A DNA stretch of 64,000 nucleotides from Mesostigma viride (lineage: Eukaryota > Streptophyta > Mesostigmatophyceae > Mesostigmatales > Mesostigmataceae). Positions 52,315 to 64,000 of the stretch are shown piece by piece. The position numbers and the translations under genes were made by a program. Below the pieces are notes generated by a model, which did not search any database, was not told where the DNA came from, and saw only the letters and a program-made list of their open reading frames with translations. Location of the stretch: contig RPFO01000034.1 of the NCBI GenBank assembly GCA_009746045.1, positions 607,461 to 671,460 of the forward strand, given 5' to 3'. Within the stretch, counting starts at the first letter, position 1, and every line of letters starts with the position of its first letter.

Positions 52315-53950
52315 GGTAGATGCAGCCAGCCCCGGGCGTGTCGCAGACAGTAATCACTACCGTATAGGCCGCGGTGCCGCACCTCGGCGCAGGTTTTTTC
52401 AGCTGTGCATGAAGAAAAAAACGTGTCTCAATCCAGGAACCCCCGTCGGTTCATCATGTCAGCCTAGAAAACTGGAGCGGTGGAGCCACAACTAACGGGA
52501 AAGCCGCATTCAAATTCGCCTAGCCCACGGGTCACAATTGGCCGACAGGTAGATGCAGCCAGCCCCGGGCGTGTCGCAGACAGTAATCACTACCGTAGGC
52601 CGCGGTGCCGCACCTCGGCGCAGGTTTTTTCAGCTGTGCATGAAGAAAAAAACGTGTCTCAATCCAGGAACCCCCGTCGGTTCATCATGTCAGCCTAGAA
52701 AACTGGAGCGGTGGAGCCACAACTAACGGGAAAGCCGCATTCAAATTCGCCTAGCCCACGGGTCACAATTGGCCGACAGGTAGATGCAGCCAGCCCCGGG
52801 CGTGTCGCAGACAGTAATCACTACCGTAGGCCGCGGTGCCGCACCTCGGCGCAGGTTTTTTCAGCTGTGCATGAAGAAAAAAACGTGTCTCAATCCAGGA
52901 ACCCCCGTCGGTTCATCATGTCAGCCTAGAAAACTGGAGCGGTGGAGCCACAACTAACGGGAAAGCCGCATTCAAATTCGCCTAGCCCACGGGTCACAAT
53001 TGGCCGACAGGTAGATGCAGCCAGCCCCGGGCGTGTCGCAGACAGTAATCACTACCGTAGGCCGCGGTGCCGCACCTCGGCGCAGGTTTTTTCAGCTGTG
53101 CATGAAGAAAAAAACGTGTCTCAATCCAGGAACCCCCGTCGGTTCATCATGTCAGCCTAGAAAACTGGAGCGGTGGAGCCACAACTAACGGGAAAGCCGC
53201 ATTCAAATTCGCCTAGCCCACGGGTCACAATTGGCCGACAGGTAGATGCAGCCAGCCCCGGGCGTGTCGCAGACAGTAATCACTACCGTAGGCCGCGGTG
53301 CCGCACCTCGGCGCAGGTTTTTTCAGCTGTGCATGAAGAAAAAAACGTGTCTCAATCCAGGAACCCCCGTCGGTTCATCATGTCAGCCTAGAAAACTGGA
53401 GCGGTGGAGCCACAACTAACGGGAAAGCCGCATTCAAATTCGCCTAGCCCACGGGTCACAATTGGCCGACAGGTAGATGCAGCCAGCCCCGGGCGTGTCG
53501 CAGACAGTAATCACTACCGTAGGCCGCGGTGCCGCACCTCGGCGCAGGTTTTTTCAGCTGTGCATGAAGAAAAAAACGTGTCTCAATCCAGGAACCCCCG
53601 TCGGTTCATCATGTCAGCCTAGAAAACTGGAGCGGTGGAGCCACAACTAACGGGAAAGCCGCATTCAAATTCGCCTAGCCCACGGGTCACAATTGGCCGA
53701 CAGGTAGATGCAGCCAGCCCCGGGCGTGTCGCAGACAGTAATCACTACCGTAGGCCGCGGTGCCGCACCTCGGCGCAGGTTTTTTCAGCTGTGCATGAAG
53801 AAAAAAACGTGTCTCAATCCAGGAACCCCCGTCGGTTCATCATGTCAGCCTAGAAAACTGGAGCGGTGGAGCCACAACTAACGGGAAAGCCGCATTCAAA
53901 TTCGCCTAGCCCACGGGTCACAATTGGCCGACAGGTAGATGCAGCCAGCC
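52315..53950. repeat. Satellite array 3, second segment (~7 monomers)
   Basis: Resumes at GGTAGATGCAGCC. The first monomer has ACCGTATAGG (a TA insertion near 52363). Others are the 231-bp, CATGAAG type. Confidence 0.95.
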
Positions 53951-54436
53951 CACTACAATACGGTTCGTAGGAGACGCGAAATGAGTGAGAATGTTACCCG
54001 AGCGGTAACGAGGATTCGCACCGTTGATTTTAACATATGTTTCTTTTTTTGCGCCATTTGGCGAGCATCGACTGGAGCCTGAACCTAGCGGGGGAATCGT
54101 GCGGGGGAATCTTTCAGGGGAATCTTGCGGGGAAAAATTCCGAACGTGAATTTAGCGAAGTCCTACTACATTTTGATTGGGTACACGGTACTACAGTTTC
54201 GTCACTGAAAATTTTCTGTAGTTGCGTTGGTGTTTCGTACGTTCCGCTGAAATTTTCGTGTTCAGTGCCCAGATCACAATTTGATCCGGATTCCGGGAGC
54301 AAAATGATTGGCTGTACGGTACGAACCAAAAACGAAATTTTAGTATTTAAGTTCCGCAGCGCTTGCTGAATTTGCCCCGGAAGCCCGGGGGCACTTTCCC
54401 CGCTGAAAAAGGTGTCCGCGGAAGCGTATTGTAGTG
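53951..54436. mobile_element. CACTA-type MITE, copy 2 (486 bp)
   Basis: TIRs CACTACAATACG. Inserted at CAGCC/CCCCGGG with a 2-bp duplication CC. Same site in the monomer as copy 3 and nearly identical to it (one G-run length change, TATTTAAG against TATCTAAG). Confidence 0.88.
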
Positions 54437-55478
54437 CCCCGGGCGTGTCGCAGACAGTAATCACTACCGTAGGCCGCGGTGCCGCACCTCGGCGCAGGTT
54501 TTTTCAGCTGTGCATGAAGAAAAAAACGTGTCTCAATCCAGGAACCCCCGTCGGTTCATCATGTCAGCCTAGAAAACTGGAGCGGTGGAGCCACAACTAA
54601 CGGGAAAGCCGCATTCAAATTCGCCTAGCCCACGGGTCATGAATTGGCCGACAGGTAGATGCAGCCAGCCCCGGGCGTGTCGCAGACAGTAATCACTACC
54701 GTAGGCCGCGGTGCCGCACCTCGGCGCAGGTTTTTTCAGCTGTGCATGAAGAAAAAAACGTGTCTCAATCCAGGAACCCCCGTCGGTTCATCATGTCAGC
54801 CTAGAAAACTGGAGCGGTGGAGCCACAACTAACGGGAAAGCCGCATTCAAATTCGCCTAGCCCACGGGTCACAATTGGCCGACAGGTAGATGCAGCCAGC
54901 CCCGGGCGTGTCGCAGACAGTAATCACTACCGTAGGCCGCGGTGCCGCACCTCGGCGCAGGTTTTTTCAGCTGTGCATGAAGAAAAAAACGTGTCTCAAT
55001 CCAGGAACCCCCGTCGGTTCATCATGTCAGCCTAGAAAACTGGAGCGGTGGAGCCACAACTAACGGGAAAGCCGCATTCAAATTCGCCTAGCCCACGGGT
55101 CACAATTGGCCGACAGGTAGATGCAGCCAGCCCCGGGCGTGTCGCAGACAGTAATCACTACCGTAGGCCGCGGTGCCGCACCTCGGCGCAGGTTTTTTCA
55201 GCTGTGCATGAAGAAAAAAACGTGTCTCAATCCAGGAACCCCCGTCGGTTCATCATGTCAGCCTAGAAAACTGGAGCGGTGGAGCCACAACTAACGGGAA
55301 AGCCGCATTCAAATTCGCCTAGCCCACGGGTCACAATTGGCCGACAGGTAGATGCAGCCAGCCCCGGGCGTGTCGCAGACAGTAATCACTACCGTAGGCC
55401 GCGGTGCCGCACCTCGGCGCAGGTTTTTTCAGCTGTGCATGAAGAAAAAAACGTGTCTCAATCCAGGAACCCCCGTCG
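54437..55478. repeat. Satellite array 3, third segment (~4.5 monomers)
   Basis: Contains one altered site, GGGTCATGAATTGG at 54634-54647 where all others have GGGTCACAATTGG. That site corresponds to the one occupied by the 784-bp element at 58253. Confidence 0.95.
55468..55478. repeat. TSD of LINE fragment, left
   Basis: AACCCCCGTCG, satellite sequence duplicated at 55818-55828. Confidence 0.85.
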
Positions 55479-55817
55479 CAAGCCATGCCTATAATGGGAC
55501 CCCCCCATGGATGTTGCATTAAGAATTTAGCCATGCTATGCCATGCAGAGAGATGCTCTCTGTCGAGCAGCCATGTCCTAGCTCTTGTATAGCCATGCTG
55601 ATCTTCCTCCCTCACAGGCATGCTCCCCCCCTTACCCGGGCATAGCGTGATAGACCATGAGGGTGCAGGTGCCCTGGTGCACCTAGAGCAAGGGTAGCTT
55701 ACATTCCCACCCTTGCATGAAGTAGCCTAGGATGTATTAAAAGCCATATGCCCCTTCTCAGGGATATGCGCTACATTGACTCCCAACGGAGCGATGTTGA
55801 TAATTAATTAATTAATT
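55479..55817 (+). mobile_element. ORF1-only LINE 3' fragment, copy 4, in the satellite
   Basis: 339 bp matching only the 3' UTR of the LINE family (ATGCAGAGAGATGCTCTCTG, GGTGCACCTAGAGCAAGGGT, ACTCCCAACGGAG), ending in a (TTAA/TAAT)n tail. Flanked by an 11-bp TSD. A severely 5'-truncated insertion. Confidence 0.88.
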
Positions 55818-57561
55818 AACCCCCGTCGGTTCATCATGTCAGCCTAGAAAACTGGAGCGGTGGAGCCACAACTAACGGGAAAGCCGCATTCAAATTCGCC
55901 TAGCCCACGGGTCACAATTGGCCGACAGGTAGATGCAGCCAGCCCCGGGCGTGTCGCAGACAGTAATCACTACCGTAGGCCGCGGTGCCGCACCTCGGCG
56001 CAGGTTTTTTCAGCTGTGCATGAAGAAAAAAACGTGTCTCAATCCAGGAACCCCCGTCGGTTCATCATGTCAGCCTAGAAAACTGGAGCGGTGGAGCCAC
56101 AACTAACGGGAAAGCCGCATTCAAATTCGCCTAGCCCACGGGTCACAATTGGCCGACAGGTAGATGCAGCCAGCCCCGGGCGTGTCGCAGACAGTAATCA
56201 CTACCGTAGGCCGCGGTGCCGCACCTCGGCGCAGGTTTTTTCAGCTGTGCATGAAGAAAAAAACGTGTCTCAATCCAGGAACCCCCGTCGGTTCATCATG
56301 TCAGCCTAGAAAACTGGAGCGGTGGAGCCACAACTAACGGGAAAGCCGCATTCAAATTCGCCTAGCCCACGGGTCACAATTGGCCGACAGGTAGATGCAG
56401 CCAGCCCCGGGCGTGTCGCAGACAGTAATCACTACCGTAGGCCGCGGTGCCGCACCTCGGCGCAGGTTTTTTCAGCTGTGCATGAAGAAAAAAACGTGTC
56501 TCAATCCAGGAACCCCCGTCGGTTCATCATGTCAGCCTAGAAAACTGGAGCGGTGGAGCCACAACTAACGGGAAAGCCGCATTCAAATTCGCCTAGCCCA
56601 CGGGTCACAATTGGCCGACAGGTAGATGCAGCCAGCCCCGGGCGTGTCGCAGACAGTAATCACTACCGTAGGCCGCGGTGCCGCACCTCGGCGCAGGTTT
56701 TTTCAGCTGTGCATGAAGAAAAAAACGTGTCTCAATCCAGGAACCCCCGTCGGTTCATCATGTCAGCCTAGAAAACTGGAGCGGTGGAGCCACAACTAAC
56801 GGGAAAGCCGCATTCAAATTCGCCTAGCCCACGGGTCACAATTGGCCGACAGGTAGATGCAGCCAGCCCCGGGCGTGTCGCAGACAGTAATCACTACCGT
56901 AGGCCGCGGTGCCGCACCTCGGCGCAGGTTTTTTCAGCTGTGCATGAAGAAAAAAACGTGTCTCAATCCAGGAACCCCCGTCGGTTCATCATGTCAGCCT
57001 AGAAAACTGGAGCGGTGGAGCCACAACTAACGGGAAAGCCGCATTCAAATTCGCCTAGCCCACGGGTCACAATTGGCCGACAGGTAGATGCAGCCAGCCC
57101 CGGGCGTGTCGCAGACAGTAATCACTACCGTAGGCCGCTAAGCCGCACCTCGGCGCAGGTTTTTTCAGCTGTGCATGAAGAAAAAAACGTGTCTCAATCC
57201 AGGAACCCCCGTCGGTTCATCATGTCAGCCTAGAAAACTGGAGCGGTGGAGCCACAACTAACGGGAAAGCCGCATTCAAATTCGCCTAGCCCACGGGTCA
57301 CAATTGGCCGACAGGTAGATGCAGCCAGCCCCGGGCGTGTCGCAGACAGTAATCACTACCGTAGGCCGCGGTGCCGCACCTCGGCGCAGGTTTTTTCAGC
57401 TGTGCATGAAGAAAAAAACGTGTCTCAATCCAGGAACCCCCGTCGGTTCATCATGTCAGCCTAGAAAACTGGAGCGGTGGAGCCACAACTAACGGGAAAG
57501 CCGCATTCAAATTCGCCTAGCCCACGGGTCACAATTGGCCGACAGGTAGATGCAGCCAGCC
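55818..57561. repeat. Satellite array 3, fourth segment (~7.5 monomers)
   Basis: Begins with the right TSD AACCCCCGTCG. One monomer has CCGCTAAGCCGCACC near 57135 in place of CCGCGGTGCCGCACC. All others are the 231-bp, CATGAAG type. Confidence 0.95.
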
Positions 57562-58048
57562 CACTACAATACGGTTCGTAGGAGACGCGAAATGAGTGAG
57601 AATGTTACCCGAGCGGTAACGAGGATTCGCACCGTTGATTTTAACATATGTTTCTTTTTTTGCGCCATTTGGCGAGCATCGACTGGAGCCTGAACCTAGC
57701 GGGGGGAATCGTGCGGGGGAATCTTTCAGGGGAATCTTGCGGGGAAAAATTCCGAACGTGAATTTAGCGAAGTCCTACTACATTTTGATTGGGTACACGG
57801 TACTACAGTTTCGTCACTGAAAATTTTCTGTAGTTGCGTTGGTGTTTCGTACGTTCCGCTGAAATTTTCGTGTTCAGTGCCCAGATCACAATTTGATCCG
57901 GATTCCGGGAGCAAAATGATTGGCTGTACGGTACGAACCAAAAACGAAATTTTAGTATCTAAGTTCCGCAGCGCTTGCTGAATTTGCCCCGGAAGCCCGG
58001 GGGCACTTTCCCCGCTGAAAAAGGTGTCCGCGGAAGCGTATTGTAGTG
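57562..58048. mobile_element. CACTA-type MITE, copy 3 (487 bp)
   Basis: Same TIRs, same monomer position and same CC duplication as copy 2. Independent insertion at the identical base is unlikely, so copies 2 and 3 are read as one insertion duplicated with its surrounding array. Confidence 0.88.
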
Positions 58049-58252
58049 CCCCGGGCGTGTCGCAGACAGTAATCACTACCGTAGGCCGCGGTGCCGCACC
58101 TCGGCGCAGGTTTTTTCAGCTGTGCATGAAGAAAAAAACGTGTCTCAATCCAGGAACCCCCGTCGGTTCATCATGTCAGCCTAGAAAACTGGAGCGGTGG
58201 AGCCACAACTAACGGGAAAGCCGCATTCAAATTCGCCTAGCCCACGGGTCAC
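58049..58252. repeat. Satellite array 3, fifth segment (0.9 monomer)
   Basis: 204 bp between MITE copy 3 and the 784-bp element, ending GGGTCAC. Confidence 0.95.
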
Positions 58253-59036
58253 CATTACAATTCGTTCAAGTGGCCCGCCGGAGCGGCTGTACAATTTTTC
58301 CCAGTGAGCGCGCTGCCAAGTGTACTTGTGGGCAAATTTTTAGGTGCCCCGTCACTTCGAGGTACTAAAAATTAGGCTACGGTACGAATTCAGCGAATTT
58401 CAGCGAATTTTCAGTCGAACCAAAGGAAGTGACGCCAACTACCAAAAAGTTTCCGTTACGAATTTTCAGCCCAACACTCGCGCAAAATGAAGTGACGGCA
58501 ACTACCAAAAAGTTTCCGTTACGAATTTTCACTCCCACACGTTTGCACAAGAGGAAGTGACGGCAACTACCAAACAGTTTCCGTTACGAATTTTCAGTCC
58601 CACACTTCGCGCAAATTTTAGTAGGGCTGCACGCAAGCTACCTTTCAAAATTTTGCGCTAGTATGGAACGCATTTCATTCGTCTGGAGGAACGCTGCCCG
58701 CCAACTACCCCGTTCAGAATGTTCCGCCGAAATTTACTTGAGATTTGGAAATCTGAACGTGCGCGCAAATTTTAGTAGGGCTGCACGCAAGCTACCTTTC
58801 AAAATTTTGCGCAAGTATGGAACGCAATTCATTCGTCCGGAGGAATGCTGCTCGTCAACTGCCCCCGTTCAGAAAGTTGCGCCGAACTTTACTTGAGATT
58901 TGGAAATCTGAACGTGCGGTTGGAGTTTCGCGGGGAAACCCAAGTTCCCTAGTAATTCACCAATGACGCGCTTCGAACACTTGTCCGCTAAAACCTAAGC
59001 AGCCGCTCCGGCTGGCCACTTAAACGAAACTTGATG
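58253..59036. mobile_element. 784-bp non-autonomous TIR element
   Basis: About 37-bp imperfect TIRs: left CATTACAATTCG then AAGTGGCCCGCCGGAGCGGC, right (complement) CATCAAGTTTCG then AAGTGGCCAGCCGGAGCGGC. The outer bases resemble the MITE TIR CACTACAATACG. The flanks GGGTCAC and AATTGG rebuild the empty monomer without a visible TSD. No coding capacity. Confidence 0.75.
58426..58917. repeat. Internal tandem repeats of the 784-bp element
   Basis: Three ~65-bp units with GAAGTGACG.CAACTACCA and TTTCCGTTACGAATTTTCA (58426-58612). Two ~150-bp units follow, starting CGCAAATTTTAGTAGGGCTG and ending GAGATTTGGAAATCTGAACG (58612 and 58764). Confidence 0.8.
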
Positions 59037-62000
59037 AATTGGCCGACAGGTAGATGCAGCCAGCCCCGGGCGTGTCGCAGACAGTAATCACTACCGTAGG
59101 CCGCGGTGCCGCACCTCGGCGCAGGTTTTTTCAGCTGTGCATGAAGAAAAAAACGTGTCTCAATCCAGGAACCCCCGTCGGTTCATCATGTCAGCCTAGA
59201 AAACTGGAGCGGTGGAGCCACAACTAACGGGAAAGCCGCATTCAAATTCGCCTAGCCCACGGGTCACAATTGGCCGACAGGTAGATGCAGCCAGCCCCGG
59301 GCGTGTCGCAGACAGTAATCACTACGTAGGCCGCGGTGCCGCACCTCGGCGCAGGTTTTTTCAGCTGTGCATGAAGAAAAAAACGTGTCTCAATCCAGGA
59401 ACCCCCGTCGGTTCATCATGTCAGCCTAGAAAACTGGAGCGGTGGAGCCACAACTAACGGGAAAGCCGCATTCAAATTCGCCTAGCCCACGGGTCACAAT
59501 TGGCCGACAGGTAGATGCAGCCAGCCCCGGGCGTGTCGCAGACAGTAATCACTACGTAGGCCGCGGTGCCGCACCTCGGCGCAGGTTTTTTCAGCTGTGC
59601 ATGAAGAAAAAAACGTGTCTCAATCCAGGAACCCCCGTCGGTTCATCATGTCAGCCTAGAAAACTGGAGCGGTGGAGCCACAACTAACGGGAAAGCCGCA
59701 TTCAAATTCGCCTAGCCCACGGGTCACAATTGGCCGACAGGTAGATGCAGCCAGCCCCGGGCGTGTCGCAGACAGTAATCACTACGTAGGCCGCGGTGCC
59801 GCACCTCGGCGCAGGTTTTTTCAGCTGTGCATGAAGAAAAAAACGTGTCTCAATCCAGGAACCCCCGTCGGTTCATCATGTCAGCCTAGAAAACTGGAGC
59901 GGTGGAGCCACAACTAACGGGAAAGCCGCATTCAAATTCGCCTAGCCCACGGGTCACAATTGGCCGACAGGTAGATGCAGCCAGCCCCGGGCGTGTCGCA
60001 GACAGTAATCACTACGTAGGCCGCGGTGCCGCACCTCGGCGCAGGTTTTTTCAGCTGTGCATGGAGAAAAAAACGTGTCTCAATCCAGGAACCCCCGTCG
60101 GTTCATCATGTCAGCCTAGAAAACTGGAGCGGTGGAGCCACAACTAACGGGAAAGCCGCATTCAAATTCGCCTAGCCCACGGGTCACAATTGGCCGACAG
60201 GTAGATGCAGCCAGCCCCGGGCGTGTCGCAGACAGTAATCACTACGTAGGCCGCGGTGCCGCACCTCGGCGCAGGTTTTTTCAGCTGTGCATGGAGAAAA
60301 AAACGTGTCTCAATCCAGGAACCCCCGTCGGTTCATCATGTCAGCCTAGAAAACTGGAGCGGTGGAGCCACAACTAACGGGAAAGCCGCATTCAAATTCG
60401 CCTAGCCCACGGGTCACAATTGGCCGACAGGTAGATGCAGCCAGCCCCGGGCGTGTCGCAGACAGTAATCACTACGTAGGCCGCGGTGCCGCACCTCGGC
60501 GCAGGTTTTTTCAGCTGTGCATGAAGAAAAAAACGTGTCTCAATCCAGGAACCCCCGTCGGTTCATCATGTCAGCCTAGAAAACTGGAGCGGTGGAGCCA
60601 CAACTAACGGGAAAGCCGCATTCAAATTCGCCTAGCCCACGGGTCACAATTGGCCGACAGGTAGATGCAGCCAGCCCCGGGCGTGTCGCAGACAGTAATC
60701 ACTACGTAGGCCGCGGTGCCGCACCTCGGCGCAGGTTTTTTCAGCTGTGCATGAAGAAAAAAACGTGTCTCAATCCAGGAACCCCCGTCGGTTCATCATG
60801 TCAGCCTAGAAAACTGGAGCGGTGGAGCCACAACTAACGGGAAAGCCGCATTCAAATTCGCCTAGCCCACGGGTCACAATTGGCCGACAGGTAGATGCAG
60901 CCAGCCCCGGGCGTGTCGCAGACAGTAATCACTACGTAGGCCGCGGTGCCGCACCTCGGCGCAGGTTTTTTCAGCTGTGCATGAAGAAAAAAACGTGTCT
61001 CAATCCAGGAACCCCCGTCGGTTCATCATGTCAGCCTAGAAAACTGGAGCGGTGGAGCCACAACTAACGGGAAAGCCGCATTCAAATTCGCCTAGCCCAC
61101 GGGTCACAATTGGCCGACAGGTAGATGCAGCCAGCCCCGGGCGTGTCGCAGACAGTAATCACTACGTAGGCCGCGGTGCCGCACCTCGGCGCAGGTTTTT
61201 TCAGCTGTGCATGAAGAAAAAAACGTGTCTCAATCCAGGAACCCCCGTCGGTTCATCATGTCAGCCTAGAAAACTGGAGCGGTGGAGCCACAACTAACGG
61301 GAAAGCCGCATTCAAATTCGCCTAGCCCACGGGTCACAATTGGCCGACAGGTAGATGCAGCCAGCCCCGGGCGTGTCGCAGACAGTAATCACTACGTAGG
61401 CCGCGGTGCCGCACCTCGGCGCAGGTTTTTTCAGCTGTGCATGAAGAAAAAAACGTGTCTCAATCCAGGAACCCCCGTCGGTTCATCATGTCAGCCTAGA
61501 AAACTGGAGCGGTGGAGCCACAACTAACGGGAAAGCCGCATTCAAATTCGCCTAGCCCACGGGTCACAATTGGCCGACAGGTAGATGCAGCCAGCCCCGG
61601 GCGTGTCGCAGACAGTAATCACTACGTAGGCCGCGGTGCCGCACCTCGGCGCAGGTTTTTTCAGCTGTGCATGAAGAAAAAAACGTGTCTCAATCCAGGA
61701 ACCCCCGTCGGTTCATCATGTCAGCCTAGAAAACTGGAGCGGTGGAGCCACAACTAACGGGAAAGCCGCATTCAAATTCGCCTAGCCCACGGGTCACAAT
61801 TGGCCGACAGGTAGATGCAGCCAGCCCCGGGCGTGTCGCAGACAGTAATCACTACCGTAGGCCGCGGTGCCGCACCTCGGCGCAGGTTTTTTCAGCTGTG
61901 CATGAAGAAAAAAACGTGTCTCAATCCAGGAACCCCCGTCGGTTCATCATGTCAGCCTAGAAAACTGGAGCGGTGGAGCCACAACTAACGGGAAAGCCGC

Positions 62001-62859
62001 ATTCAAATTCGCCTAGCCCACGGGTCACAATTGGCCGACAGGTAGATGCAGCCAGCCCCGGGCGTGTCGCAGACAGTAATCACTACCGTAGGCCGCGGTG
62101 CCGCACCTCGGCGCAGGTTTTTTCAGCTGTGCATGAAGAAAAAAACGTGTCTCAATCCAGGAACCCCCGTCGGTTCATCATGTCAGCCTAGAAAACTGGA
62201 GCGGTGGAGCCACAACTAACGGGAAAGCCGCATTCAAATTCGCCTAGCCCACGGGTCACAATTGGCCGACAGGTAGATGCAGCCAGCCCCGGGCGTGTCG
62301 CAGACAGTAATCACTACCGTAGGCCGCGGTGCCGCACCTCGGCGCAGGTTTTTTCAGCTGTGCATGAAGAAAAAAACGTGTCTCAATCCAGGAACCCCCG
62401 TCGGTTCATCATGTCAGCCTAGAAAACTGGAGCGGTGGAGCCACAACTAACGGGAAAGCCGCATTCAAATTCGCCTAGCCCACGGGTCACAATTGGCCGA
62501 CAGGTAGATGCAGCCAGCCCCGGGCGTGTCGCAGACAGTAATCACTACCGTAGGCCGCGGTGCCGCACCTCGGCGCAGGTTTTTTCAGCTGTGCATGAAG
62601 AAAAAAACGTGTCTCAATCCAGGAACCCCCGTCGGTTCATCATGTCAGCCTAGAAAACTGGAGCGGTGGAGCCACAACTAACGGGAAAGCCGCATTCAAA
62701 TTCGCCTAGCCCACGGGTCACAATTGGCCGACAGGTAGATGCAGCCAGCCCCGGGCGTGTCGCAGACAGTAATCACTACCGTAGGCCGCGGTGCCGCACC
62801 TCGGCGCAGGTTTTTTCAGCTGTGCATGAAGAAAAAAACGTGTCTCAATCCAGGAACCC
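59037..62859. repeat. Satellite array 3, last segment (~16.6 monomers)
   Basis: Monomers from about 59212 to 61741 are the 230-bp type. Two neighbouring ones (60063, 60293) have CATGGAG, the rest CATGAAG. From 61742 they are 231 bp. The end at CCAGGAACCC is the same base as the end of array 2. Confidence 0.95.
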
Positions 62860-64000
62860 GCCTGGTTTTGGGGTGGTAGGTTTAGCAGTGGAGGACACGG
62901 ACGACGTTCCCATTTACGTGGCAGAGGACAGCGTGCCGACCCCGGCCCGCCCCGTGTGTCCGCCAGGCCAAAACAAGCCAGACCGGTCTCGCTTGCTCAC
63001 TGCAGGCACGCACTTGCCACGCAGTGAAGGCGCATGGCAAGGAATGCCCGTAACGACGTTTGCGCCTCCTATTTGTAGGCTTAATTCCGGGTCCTCACCG
63101 GCATTGCTTGGCTAGGGGGATAGCAGTACGTGAGAGCTTGTTTAGCTGTATTCAACAATGGAAACAAATGACCCGCGCGCCCGTGACTTATTCGTGCGCT
63201 TGCCCTGGGCGTAGAATATTAGCCAATGTACGAAAATATTATGCAATGTAAGAAGGTAGAGGTCTTCATGAACTGAGTTGTCGCCTTTAGTCAGCTGCCT
63301 CTCCCTTACTAATTACTATTGCTCTGTCAGATGGCCGGCAGCGTTAGGTGCGTCGTTGCTGCGGCTGGGATGCAAAAACCAAAGAGACTTAAAGCTTGTT
63401 GCGGAGAAGAGGTCAAGGGTCCCATATAAGGCCTGTTGTGGCAGGCCAAGACTGTTTTGACGCTTTTCTTGTGCTAATTGCCGTTTACCCATAGTCTCAC
63501 TACGCTGCTTATGACAAAAAGGACAAACGACATCCAGGTATTCACTAGTATCAACTGCAGCTTAAAGACATTCCTGAGTTTTTCGTGGCCATATCAGTGG
63601 TATTTGTCCGTTTCACGCAACAGCACTAGCTGTTTCCATACCCACGCTTTGAATTTGGCAGACGCTTTCTATGTCATACGTGTGCACCCCTGCAAGTCAC
63701 GCTAGATAAGAGGCTTGCTCACGTAATGTTCATGTGTTATTGGTTTTGTGTAGCGTACCGGTTACCTGTCGCTATTAAATTCTATTCATCTCCATGCTTT
63801 GTGATTTGGTGCCGAATTGTGATGTTGTAGCGAATTGCATGTCTAGCGTTGGTGCATTGCCGATGCTTGGATATTCCGCATGGCTGCGGGACGCATGTTG
63901 TCCATCGGGGTTGGGGTTGTTGCGCTAGGTGCACGCATAAGCTCTTTGTGGTTGTGGCAACAGATTGCTTGCATTCCCGAATGTTTCTCTGAGGTTATAG
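62860..64000. repeat. Duplicated unique block, copy B (matches 43760-44900)
   Basis: Matches copy A base for base as far as I compared, and continues past the window end. Includes the same unrecognised open frame to 63115 and the same non-coding text. Confidence 0.9.

Noticed and set aside
33757-62859. Repeated 72- or 81-codon open frames (starting MEPQLTG) in every satellite monomer, and direct repeats suggesting CRISPR
   Set aside because: The frames exist only because the monomer lacks stops in that phase. A one-base length change between 230 and 231 bp monomers rewrites the second half, so there is no selection for a protein. Units are contiguous with no spacers, hence not CRISPR.

Overview
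This is nuclear DNA of a eukaryote, most likely a microalga; green lineage is an inference from the mix of element types, not something the sequence proves. The evidence is phase-0 GT-AG introns in an RRM-type RNA-binding gene, AATAAA-type polyadenylation signals, LTR, LINE and tyrosine-recombinase retrotransposons, CACTA DNA transposons and large satellite arrays. No bacterial operons, tRNAs, rRNAs or CRISPR arrays are visible. Apart from the RRM gene, almost all recognisable coding sequence belongs to mobile elements.

Layout. 1-754: simple repeats forming the 3' part of an intron or upstream region. 755-4206: four exons of a glycine/methionine-rich RRM protein, with minisatellites in its introns. 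4976-10470: three copies or fragments of a LINE family that carries only an L1 ORF1p-like gene. 11739-15176 and 23039-23226: a decayed DIRS-like (RT, RNase H, tyrosine recombinase) element, split by a complete Copia-type LTR retrotransposon (15177-23033, TSD GGAGG). 23369-27844: remains of a minus-strand Gypsy-like element. About 28160-33756: a large minus-strand non-LTR retrotransposon with PHD, RING and C2H2 fingers, RT and a restriction-like endonuclease.

33757 to 62859 is dominated by a 230/231-bp satellite, roughly 70 monomers in all. It is interrupted by a 4.4-kb CACTA transposon, a 5.9-kb non-satellite block with a G-rich 7-mer microsatellite, three ~485-bp CACTA-type MITEs, a 784-bp TIR element and a LINE 3' fragment. 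Each satellite insertion can be read to the base because the monomer sequence gives the empty site. The block after array 2 (from 43760) recurs at 62860 to the window end with a constant 19,100-bp offset and no difference that I saw, so a 19.1-kb-scale duplication is present.

Several apparent frameshifts (RRM exon 1, Copia gag, Copia RT/RNase H, PHD-RING LINE) are each explained by one base missing or extra in a G/C run. Some broken genes may therefore be assembly errors. Substitution-type defects (in-frame TAA in the LINE ORF1, Asp-to-Val in the Gypsy protease) look real.
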